Assembly: GCA_028571685.1 (NCBI GenBank)
Contig: CM053141.1
Span: forward strand, 78,415,833-78,479,832
Reading direction: 5' to 3'
DNA from: Heterohyrax brucei
Lineage: Eukaryota > Chordata > Mammalia > Hyracoidea > Procaviidae
Length of the DNA stretch: 64,000 bases
In this document: piece by piece, positions 12,201 to 24,400 of the stretch
Position numbering within the stretch: position 1 is the stretch's first letter
How the letters are laid out: the number at the start of each line of letters is the position of its first letter
The notes under the pieces: model-generated
Told to the model about the DNA's origin: nothing
Databases searched by the model: none
The model's input: only the letters and a program-made list of their open reading frames with translations
Position numbers and translations under genes: made by a program

Positions 12201-15200
12201 GATGCTCCTTGGAACTGTGTGGGGCAGTTCTACTGTATCCTGTAGGACTGCTACGGGTATGGGTTGGAAATGACTTCACAGCAGTGGGTTTGGGGTTTTT
12301 GGTGGTAGTTTCCAAGGAGTCCCAGTGGCATGATGCTTAAGAGCTTAGCTGCTAACCAAAACTTTGGCAGTTTGCACTCACCGCAGCAGCTTCTTGCAAA
12401 CCCTCTGGGACAACTCTACTCCGTCCTGGAATTGCTATGAATTGGAATTACTTGAGGCAACAGGTTTAGTTCCCCAAACCAATTCATTATTTTATGTTGT
12501 TTTTAAATCTTTCCTTTTGCAGTGAAACTGACTAGCTCCATCCTGAACTTGCTGAGAATGCAAGGGTTGTGACCCTCCATCCAGGAAGGTCTTCCAAACT
12601 CTCTTTCTCTAATCTGATCTAAATGTCTAGTCTATGTAACAGCGACATTTACTTGTTTATCAAATTTACGTGATTTTAAAGAAAAACTTAAGTGTAATAC
12701 CTGTGTCTTGAATTCCAGAATGTTATTCCCAGGATTAACTCTCCCCAGTAGTATCAGATCCTTTATCTGCACACATTTCTTTTTAGGGGCTGCAGTGCAG
12801 TTTACAGGCATGTTTTTCACAGTATGTTGCTGGCTAGACCTAGAGGTGGTGATTTGACTGTCATCATCAAAAGCTGATTTTCTATGATATGGTCTCATCT
12901 GATGCACAGTATCACTGTCTAAGACAGTAAGTCTCCGATGTGCCAGAGGTTCTGATGCTACCCTAGGTGGTTGCTGGGGAGCTAATTCTTTGTATCTTGT
13001 TTTTGGATCATAATTGGAAAGGGCTTGATCACAAATAATAGTTGATGGTAGGGCATCCTTTTGGGCAAGCACACTTGCAACTTCTGAAATATTTAAAGCA
13101 CCAGTAGCTGCAGAAAGGTCACAAGATTCATATACTTTGGCTGTAGTTTTTATAAAATTGCTTTCCTTTTGTGAATAATCCACTTGAGCAATAAAAGTAA
13201 TAGGTTGTGACGGTAATTTAATCTTCTTGGTACCACCTACATGACTGGATTTTGATAACCCATCCAAGGTATAGTCACTGACATTTTGTTTAGAATTCTG
13301 CTCATTTCCAGAGAATTCTTCTCTTCTCACTGTCTCTGAACGTACATAAATATCAGTATTCTGGCTGTCATTCTGAACTGTAATGCAAGTTTCCAGAGGC
13401 AACTGTGCTTCCTGCAGGTTTCCACAAACAAGGCTGGCAGAGGAAAGGGAGCCTGATGGAGGCTGCACTGATTTTTCCAGGCTGGTGAGCTTCTCGCTAT
13501 CCTTTTCATTAGCGATTTCTGGGTTAGACAATAGCTTCCTCAAGCTAAGTTTAGGCAACGATGTGACACTCTTATAATTTTGAATTTTCAGTTTTACATT
13601 TTTCTGTTTTCTTGCCACAGCTAACAGATCCTTTTGTCTTGTGGCCAAGTTAGCAAGTTGTTTTCTCAGAGCTCCATGCTTAAATGACTCTCTGGACACC
13701 CTACAGAAAGAAATACAACAGAGAAAAATATATAAAAACAGGAGAAAACTTGTTTGTAAGCAATAATTTATATGTTAAAGATACTATGTTGCTTCAACTT
13801 TAAACTTAATCAGCTCAATTCATCAGCTAATTTCAAGTTCTAGAAATGTCCGTCTTTGCAATGTATTTCCTCTGAAAGAAAATGGATTTCCTTACTTAAG
13901 GTAAGTGTCTTTGCTTTGTTCAGGAGGTAACTACAATTATCCAGAAATGTCCTCTTACTGTTATCAGTTGTGAGTGAGCCCTAATAGAAAAACAAAACTT
14001 GGGTTGTCTAGCTAGTTATCTAGTAGTCCTTTTAGTTGAAAGACAGCAATTGGTAGCTGAGAAGGAACACCACCACGAAACACATTCTGTTTACTTAGTG
14101 GAAAGGTGTCTCAGGAAAAATTTGGGAATAAGCTCCACTCAGATTCTCTTAGACATGTAGGACTGAGATTGTTTTGTGAATAACTATACCTCAGCGAGGC
14201 TTGAAACAGGTCAGTTCACCAACTAGTTACCATAACTAGTATTTTGCTATTTACCATAACCATATTTTGCTCCTGTACAGAAGCACTTTCAAGTCTAGAG
14301 GCATGACCCAGACAAGTATTAACCTGTGTGCCTTCCCCAAACCAAATCTCTAAGGGCTTGACTAAAAACCAAAACACAAACTCACTGTCACTGAGTTAAT
14401 TCTGGCTCATAGAGACCCTGTGGGACAGGGTAACTGTCCCATAGTGTTTCCAAGGAGCAACTGGCAGATTCAAACTGCTAACCTTCTGGTTAGCAGAAGT
14501 TCAAGGGAATGGAATGGCTCATCATGCTTCTTCCATGCCTCTGTCATTTGGTTATACCCACCTAACATGATATCATCCTGCTATGTAGCCTCTGGAAAAT
14601 TCCACTGTATACTCATGAGAGAATGAAACCCAAAAAGGAAGATAACATCATAGCATTATTATAAAAATAGTTCTGACTTCACCCAAAAGTGAACCCAAGC
14701 TGTCAAGTTGATTCCAACTCATAGTGTCCCTATAGGACAAGGATGAACTGTCCATGGAGTTCCCTAGGCTGTAGATCTTTATGAAAGCAGACTGCAACAT
14801 TTCTGCCCCAAGGAGCAACTGGTGAGTTTAAACTGCCAACTTTTTGGCTACCAAGTGAACAGTTAACTGCTATGCCACAGGGATCCTTGATTTTGACTTC
14901 AAGAATCCCTTAGAGCGGTCTTAGAGACCCATAGGGAGTCCCTGGACCACCCTTAAAAAGCTTCTATATTAAAAGGGGTGCATCATGAGATCTCCACTAA
15001 AAGACCTCAATTGATGGTTCAGCAGTTTTGGGGTTCCTCTGAGAGCATGGCCCCCGGCCCTGATGCTGCCCTTTCCCATAAATTATAACAAAGGTCCACT
15101 CTTTGGACAGGAATGGATTGGACTTGGCAAGGCAGAGTGACCATATATTGGAAGCACTTTATGGTTCTATACATCTATAGGGTATCATCTTGCTGACCTC

Positions 15201-15402
15201 TGGCTGGAGGAAGGGGAGTGGATGGAGAGGAGGGGAAGGAGGCTGTTGGGAGGATGAGACACGTATGGAGCAGAGAGGAATAGTGTGCAGTCACCGGACA
15301 GGGAGAGCAGTGGAAGCTGCATATAGGTGGGCATGTAAATTTATATGTGAATGTACATTTTCATTCAGTTATGTTAAATAAAAAAAAAATATATATATAT
15401 AT

Positions 15403-15445
<43 letters not shown>

Positions 15446-18400
15446 CTTCTATATTAAGGAAAAGAACCACAGATCTCTTGTTTCTTCTATTATAGTTTAG
15501 GATTGTTGGTAATGACGTCCCAGAAGATGGGCTATAAAAGGAAGAAGATACAGACATAAGTGGAAGAAGCAGCAAGAAGAAATGTGATTAGCCAAAAACT
15601 GGTAGTATAAAATGCAAAAAAGTGGGAAAAGGAGTTTAAATCTTCACAGCAATATTAATAAGGACCAACATGCCTGAAATCCCATTGAGGTGCTCTAGTG
15701 GCACAACAGTTAAAGTACTTAACTGCTAAACAGAAGGTTAGCCGTTCGAATCCAGAAACTGCTCCACTGGAGAAAGATGTGGCAGACTGCTTCCATAAGG
15801 ATTACAGCCTTAGAAACTACAGGGTTGCTATGATTCAACTCAATATGATGGTGGTGGGTTTGGTTTTGGATTTTGGTTCTTACTGATCAGGAATTTTCCA
15901 AAATTCTAGGTACACTGATAACTGTAAAACACTAGAGGGACACTGAAGCTAGCCTCTTGAAAGTCCCCTAGAAAACAGCCTGTAGTCAATTACCCACCTG
16001 TAGATCACAAGAGATCACCTGCTTTATAATGACAGAAAAATAAGTCTGAAAATAAAAAGGAAGTTATGATTCTGATTCACAAGAACGAAAGGTAAACTCA
16101 GGATAAAATATGGTAGATTTATAAATAAATCAGACTGATTTTTACATAAGTTCAGAAAAAAGTGACTATGTAGTCAATGTCAAATTATTAAAATACAAGA
16201 AACATGAAGGAAATATTTAGAAAAACTGAATGTAAATAAAGAATATAGGACACACATAGTGAAGTTTAAGAAAAAACTAATAAAAAATAATGCCCAAACA
16301 AGAAAAAGATACATAATATCTTTCTCAAAAAGGATGAGAAGAAGTATATAACAAAGATAGTCAGGATATAATTCCTTAAGGTCACTGAGAGTTTGGAAGT
16401 AAACAAAAACACAAAATACACATCATTAGTCAACTGCTTAGAAGGACAGCATTTGTGATAGTAAAAAGAAAAAAAATTAATGTAGAAAACTTGAGTTTAT
16501 TAAGGAAAGCAATGTATCTCTGCAATTCATGTCTAAAGGCTTTCATAAAACTCTTGGCTGTTGACAATTCAAACACATAAAAAAAGTTTTCTGAATATTT
16601 TAATTAGTAGAAAGACATTTTTCTGGGAAGTAAAATCAGGAGAAAGATGGAGCAGCCTGCTCCTGTAAAGATTACAGCACTGGAAACCCTATGGGGCAGT
16701 TCTCTCCTGTCCTGCTGGGTTGCTATGAGTCAGAAGCGGCTCAGTGGCAAATAGTTTGTTGTAATGGGAGAATTACAATTTCCCACAGGGATAAAAATGT
16801 ATCACTTCATAAAGTCATTTTATGGTTGTAAGGAACATTTGTATCCTTAAGAAGTTCTAGGCCTAACTACTGCATGGAGAAACTCTAAAAAATTCTAAAG
16901 CATTCCTCTTTATCTTTCACTCACCTGTATTTCTTAGCTAGATCATCCCTTTCCAGCTTCTGCTTCGCAAGCACACTATCCATCACCTCCTTGATCTGTA
17001 ACATCTTTTCAATGTATTGTTCTAGAAACATGGTAATAAAATCAGTTACACTGAGAGGTAGCAAATTTATAAATTTGGTCACAGAGGACTAAGCCTTACT
17101 GTTTATTTCAAAAAGCCAGTCTTACCTACACTGTTTCCTAATATTAATGGCCCCCCAAATTAGTCAAGTCTTATTTAATTCTGTCAGCCTGTGGGGCTGT
17201 CTTGAGACATAATAGTAAGCATGGTATCAATAAAGTGCAGCCAGGCCCAAGTTCTAGGCCTGTTGCCCTATTCTAAGCTTTGTGAACCTGGACAAATCAC
17301 GTGGCTCTATGGTCAACTGCCTTTTCTGTGAAATGAAGGTAGTACAGGAAGATAAATATTTTATTCTGTTAAAATGATTTACTTTTTAAAGTACAAAAGG
17401 AATACATTATCATTGTAGAAAGTATTTCAAAAATGAACATTTACAGAAAAGTAAAAGAGTACCCTACTCACCTCCTTGTTTTCCCTCTATTTGACTCCAC
17501 AAAGGAGACTGATGTTAATCCTTTAATGTGTGTGTGTATAGTATTTGTCCTATGTGCTTATTTAATGTATTGCTTTACATATTTATACCTTATATAATTA
17601 TTACTTATTATTTAAAAATTAGACTCACGCTATCAATTCTTGTTCTTTGCACTTAATACTTGGATAGGAATTACCAGAAATCACATAGATTTTACAAAAC
17701 TTTATTATAATAACTAATTTTTTCCTAGTTTCTTCCATTGCTTCTGAAGAAAAGGCATCATGATCTTCCTCTCACCATCACAAATCTATAGGATTTATAT
17801 ATAATTCTGAGGATTATATCCAAATCTAGATTCCCTAAGCAGGAAATTGAGACTTGGATAAATACTCTTTATTTCTTTTGAGCTTGCTATTCATTTCAAT
17901 TTTAGCTTAGTTGGAATTTGTTCCAAACCTTCCTCTGCAAATCAGACAAATAGTTTGATAATTATAGTCATTGCCCCCAAAGCAGATTCTATCTCCCTAA
18001 AACTGTAGCTAGGATTAGTTTCATAATGTGATGTATGTGCTAACAAAGGTGGGGAGCTTATATGATCATCAAGAATTTAGACATAAATGTGTTCAGAAAA
18101 TTTGACAGTTTAACGGAAGTGTCTATTTAAATTATTCTACATTACAATTATCTAAATTATCTAAGTGCCCTGTCAAATTGGGTTTTCTAACAGAACTTTA
18201 AACCACAGATAAAAATAACATATCACAGTAGTCTAAACTATTCTGTGTGTTTCTATGAGGAAGGATTATATATCTTACATATAACTGGATACTATATCCT
18301 TATTTATCAAAAAAAATTAATAATACTTTAGAGGAAACCTAGAAATGGCCCCATGTGTAACAATATATGATAATAAGGCATTACAAAAATATGGGGAAGA

Positions 18401-21400
18401 CAGAAATGATTCAATAAATAAAGGTGAGTTTGTTGTTAGCTGCTGTTGATCTGGCTCTGAAATCATGGCTACCCCATGTACAACAGAATGAAACACTGCC
18501 AGCATCTTCACAATTGTTTCTCCATTGCTGTGGCCACTGCATATTTTGAGTGTCTTCCATCCTAGAGTGATCAACTTCCAGCATAATGGACAACATTCTA
18601 TTTTCATCCATGGAGTTTTCACTGGCTATTTTTCAGAGGTAGATCACAAGACTTTTCTCCCTAGTTTGTCTTAGTCTGGAAACTCTACTAAAACCTATCC
18701 TTCATAGGTAACTCTGTTGGTACTTAAAATACTGGTGGCATAGTTTCCAGCATCACAGCAACACACAAGCCACAACACCATGACAAACTGACAGAAAGGT
18801 GATGGATTAAGGGTGGGAAATGGGGGAAAAACCGATTCTATCGTTATTATCACATGCAGAAAGGAAATGTCAGGTCAAGTACAGAATAAATATGCTTTAG
18901 AAAAACAATATATTAAAAATAAAACCACTGTTGTTAAGTCAATTCCCACTCATAGGGACCATATAGGTCAGAGCAGAACTGCTCCAAAGAGTTTCTAAGG
19001 AGTGCCTGGCAGATTTGAACAGCTGAACTTTTGGTTAGCACTTAACTACCATGCAACCAAGGTTTCCAAACAATATATAAAATGTTTAAAATGGTAATTT
19101 TTTGTCTTAATTCAGGTGAGATATTAAAGAATATATGATACCAAAATTAAGACTTCTACAAGAAAAATTTACAAAGAAATAGAAAATGGGACTGATTACT
19201 CATGGATTCTTCAGCTAGACAATGTGGAAGGGAGTGAAACTGGTAAAGAAATTTCTTTAGAGAGCTGTTGCTTAACTAGGTGGAAAGTGTCATGTGAAGT
19301 AACAAGACTGCGGTATCAAGGGGCTTCTCTCTGTTATAAGAAGCCTAATAGGGGGCACATTCTCAAAAGAACTGCTGTTTAGAGAACTGAATAACTGAAC
19401 TCTCAGTTGCAGTGATGATGGACTTCCTCTCAGATCATCTAGAGGCAGAAATTCCTGAAGAGTAAGAAGCTTCCATAGCAGAGCAGAGAGCGAAAGTAGC
19501 TGCTAGCAGGAAGTGATTAACAGTGGGTCCAAGATGCAAGGAATCTGAGGACTCGTGTAGTCTGCCCTGTGATGCTGCTTATGAGGGATGGCTTCAAACT
19601 GAGGGCAAGAATCTGTGTAAGATGAACAACCCCAAAACAAACAAACAAACACTGCAAGCTGAGATGGGAATGTGCAGGGCCAGGGAAAGAGAAATGTGCA
19701 TTGCTAACCTAGTAGGAGATCCCGGCTGGCAGGCCATGTAGCAGTCTCACAGGAGACTCAAAAAATTGCTCTCAAGAGTCAGTTTGGAACCATAGTGCCC
19801 ACAAAATATGGTCACTCTGCTTCACCAAGTCCAATCCATTGCTGCGATGACCTTCATTATGATTCATGGACAAGGGCAGCATTAGGGCCAGGGGCCATGC
19901 TCCCAGGGGAACCCCAAAGCCCCTGGACCATCAATTTCAGTCTTTCAGTGGAGATCTCAGCCCGCACCCCCATTTATTCTTGTGTTGCCAGTGAGACTCA
20001 ACTTTGTGAGCTCCATCATGACTATCACTGGTGGTGGCCAGGCACCACCCAGTTCTTCCGGTCACAAGTTGATGTAGACATCCACTCACGTGGGTCTCTC
20101 TGTCTTCTGGGTTCTCTTTCCCCCATGTCATTACGGACCTCAGTGATCACTCGTTCCTGCTGACTTGGGACCATTTACTGTACCCTCAGATGGCAGCTTG
20201 GCAGCTTTTAAGACCCCAGACGCCACTCACCAATGTGGGGCGCAGAGAGTCCTCATTCGCGAAACACTAGTTGTGCCAACTGACCTCAATTCCCCTGAGA
20301 GCATGGTCCCCGCCCCCACATCCTTGCAATACTGGGTTAAGATGAGAGGAATACTCAAGTTGTGCTGAAATCCAGTTAATATTGATCTTCTTACTAATGT
20401 GTGCTGTCACCGATTTCACCCAACCAAATTTCTAAACCCTCCCCCACTTGCCCTCCTGCCCTCCCCACCCTGCATCTATAGGATGTTGTCCTGCTGACCT
20501 AATACTGGAGGAAGGGGAGTGGGACTATGATTTGTTTTAGTTCCTCAAAAGATAACAAGTACTATTTAGCCAATGAAAACTTAAGAGATTACAACAGAAT
20601 ATTGTGTGATACGGTGCTTGAGGACGAGTCCTCTAGGTCAGAAAAAAGGCACTCCCAACACACAGCAGCCACATTAATGGACTTGAGCCCAGCAAAGACT
20701 GAAAATGGCACAGGACCTGGCAACATTTCACTCTGGTGTACAGAGCCACCATAAGTTGAAGCTGCCTCGAGGACAGCAACAACATACAAACATGAGGTAG
20801 CACAAGAGACAACCAGTCGCATCCTGCTACATGGAAGACCGATGAGGTACTTTAAATTATTTAACTGTATCTAATTTTAAAATTTAGATGTGCATCTACC
20901 AGAAGCTACTTTCCACCTGGAGAAGTTGCAAGTTCTGAGAAGTTAAAATTACTAGGTTAGAAGATTAAACTATAATTTATTACATTGAAATATTAGTGTT
21001 TAGTAAACAGGACGACATCTATGCATTAAGAAACCCACCTGGTATATTTTCTCGTTTGAAAAGCATAGAATTTGCTCTGCTTGTGTCATTAGTACACCTT
21101 CCTTTTCTGCTCTATCATTAAAGGTTAGCATACCTGGGTGAAGCCGAGCAGTCTAGGAGTAACATAAGCTCATCTCTAGTTAATTTTTTATGCTTTTTGT
21201 CACATCTCGTTCTAAACATATCACCAGTAGCGGTTCACCTGTGATCACAGATCTGCATATCTCTCTCAAATTACTTATGCCACATCTTGTGTCTAGAAGG
21301 TGTCTTTAGTCTAGGAAGTATCTTCCTCAGCAGTGTAACTACTGGTTTGCATTTGCAACACTGACTTTCAGTGATCATTTCCTGAAATTTTAAATACTCT

Positions 21401-24400
21401 TACATAAGCAAGACCATTCTTTCAGCCATTGTGAGTTTTCAAATAAACATGTACCTTTAAGGAGAAGATGGCTAACAATGATCTTGTATCAGAAACAATC
21501 AAACTTGACTATGGATCCATATTTACCTGCATCTTCAGTGGTTCTTATTTCAAATGATAGTAACTTGTCTTGTTTTTCTTCTGCATCTTGTAGAATGGCA
21601 CTGATGGTCTGATGCTATCAGATAAAAATATTAGAAGCTTTATTTTAAGAGAGTAGATATTTCCCTATTATCCTATTGACAAATGCTAAAGTGCTAAAAA
21701 AAGTTGCTTAGAAGGCTCACTTCTCTTTAAACTGAAAGTGCACTCAGCTTTATGTAACTTTCACTGTACCTATCTGACACAGAGTAAACTTAAATATATC
21801 TTATTTTATGAAGTAGATCTATGGAAAACAGAATATTAAGAGTAACAACTGTGTAAGGAATCACACTTTCTCATCAATTTCTTATAATTTTAGGCATGTT
21901 ATTGTTCTCTGCTATGGAATCAATTCTGACTCATAGCAAACCCCATAGGACAGAGCAGGACTGACCCACAGCGTTTCCAAGGCTCTAATCTTTAGGTAAG
22001 CATATTATCACATCTTTCACTCAAGCTGCATCTGAACCACAGACTTTTCAATTAGCACTTCATTACTGTACTCCAAGGCTCCTTCAGTCATAGTTATGGG
22101 GGTGGACCCCAAACCAGCATATAATATTAACAAGTACACATACACAAGTCTACCTTAAGGATATACTGCACAATAAATTTGCTGCACTCATTTACTGTAC
22201 TCATTGCACACTATTAAAATGTCACACAAAATCTAAGAAATGCAAAAAACACAACTCTCAAAAACTCACAATAGGGATTTAATATGACTTAGACACTAAA
22301 ATGGGAGCCATTATTCCCTATTCTTGATTATAAAGAATGTGACCCAACTGAAGCTAGACTCACAAGGACACATCAACTGGGCACTGAGGTATAAAAACAA
22401 CAGCTAGGACAATCTTGGAAAATATCTTTTAGGAAGTCTTTCACATAAACAGCACACAAAAGATCCATATAGTCTCCACTTTTATCTTTTTCTATTAAAA
22501 AAAAAGTCAAACCAGTTGCCTTGGAGTTGACTCCAATCCACAGGGACTCTATAGGACATAACAGAACTGCCCCATAGAATTTCCAAAGAGCAGCTGGTGG
22601 ATTTGAACTACCAACATTTTGGTTAGCAGCCAAACTTAAACACTACGCCATCAGGGAGCCTAGATATACTATATGTACTTGGAGGCATTAGATAGATTTT
22701 CTGTTAATACATCAAACATATATTTGCAGCCAACCACTTAACCACGGCACTGCATTTAGTACATAGTAAGATTTGTTGGGCCAGTGAAGACCTTCCTAAC
22801 TGCCATTACTGAAACTTGTACCAATGATTATTAAGACAACAATTCAAAATACTGAATCATGGTGACTCAGCAGTTTTTAGGCAATCTGTGAACAGGTGAA
22901 ACTTTGAATGATTTTACCCATTTGCAATATCTATATATTCTGATGACCCTGTAACATTCCTTGGACTCAGGCAGACATGGGTCTGGCAGCATGATTGCAA
23001 AGTTCCCACTTTGGCCTCATAGGACATATGCCAAATAAAATCTTTCTTCTTGCTTTACTATAACTTAGTGATGGTTTTACCCTAGGACAAATACCATTCC
23101 TTCATGCCCTTGTCAGTATGAATCCTGCTGCCTGAGATACCATCAGCTCACTCTGCTCAGATTTCTCTGTTAGGAGAGATGAAATCCTGGAATGGGCTCT
23201 GGAATCAGACTGCCTGGATGTGAATTCTAACTCTTCCTCTTCCTAGCTGTCACAAGTTACTTTTCTGTGCGTCGGACTAAGCAACATGTATACAATGCTT
23301 AGGACAGTGCTAGCACAAAGAAAAAGCTCAATAAATACTGCTTCGAACTATTATACAAAATCCATCTCATTAACAAAACCTCTGACTAATCTAATCCATA
23401 CGATTTTTCCTTTCTCAGAATTACTTAAGAATTTTATAGCTACATAATTTAGCATTAGTATGCATAATGTTTTATACATTATATTTTTGCATTCAAGATA
23501 ATGACAGCTTACAGGCAGGAGCATGGCTTTTATATTCATGGTGTCCCACTTTGCTGGTTATCATTCAATAAATCATTGACACAGTGACCCATGCACAAGA
23601 GAAAATCATCCACTTATGTGGCAGATCAATCTCATTGCTGTCAATTTGTTAAATACATCAAAATGAAGCTTTAAAATACAAATTTGCAAAACAAACCAAA
23701 AAAAAACCCAAGGTTTTCTTCTTTATACATCGAATGGTTTGTAGTTATAAAAGCAAACTAAAGGCCTGACCTTGCGCCTGGAGGATGCCTCTACCACAGG
23801 TTAGGATGAAGAAAACATCTCTTGGCACCAACTTTTCCTTTTCCTTTGCCTCATAGTGTGGATGCACTCAGTTATGTTTGTCATGGGCCATAACTTCTCA
23901 CTCCACAATAGTTTGACATTCTACCTCTCCAGCATTACCCTCCCCCCTCTTAGTCTTTCACTAATGTTTGTCATAACTAAGTAAAAAAAAAAAAAAAAAA
24001 ATTTAACTTAGGATTTGTACTTGGAACAAGCAGCTTCAGTTTTTATTCTGTTTACTGCAAAGGTTCACTATGGATTTATTCCAAATTTGCTGTGTTTACT
24101 ATGGCAAGATCACTTTTGTTTCTGGTGTTTCTCCTTCAATGCTGTGCAATACAGTACAGTGGTTAAGAGCAGAGCTCTGGAACGAGGTTGCCTGGCATTG
24201 CTAGAATCACATGAAAATGTGATTCTGGATTATGTCACTTAACTGCTCTTGCGTTAGCTGCCTCTTCTACAATGAGGGGTGTAATAACAATAACAGAACC
24301 TAACAGGGTTATCATGATGACTATAAAGAGTTAATATAACCAGCTTAGAAGAGACTTTACTGTATAGAGTGTTCAGTAAATACCAGCAATTATTATTATT

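Noticed and set aside
12632..12700. Extension of the large exon to the stop codon at 12632 as an alternative C-terminus
   Set aside because: The 22 extra codons are not RAMA-like, while the exon at 6095-6235 continues the domain exactly after a good donor. An intron-retained short form is possible but not supported by sequence.
15369..15575. Minus-strand frame with IYIYIYIY and VCVCV runs
   Set aside because: It is a translation of the AT/CA microsatellite at the L1 tail.
19795..20163. Plus-strand open frame of 122 codons
   Set aside because: It lies wholly in an inverted L1 3' UTR fragment, so it is a chance frame in GC-richer repeat sequence.
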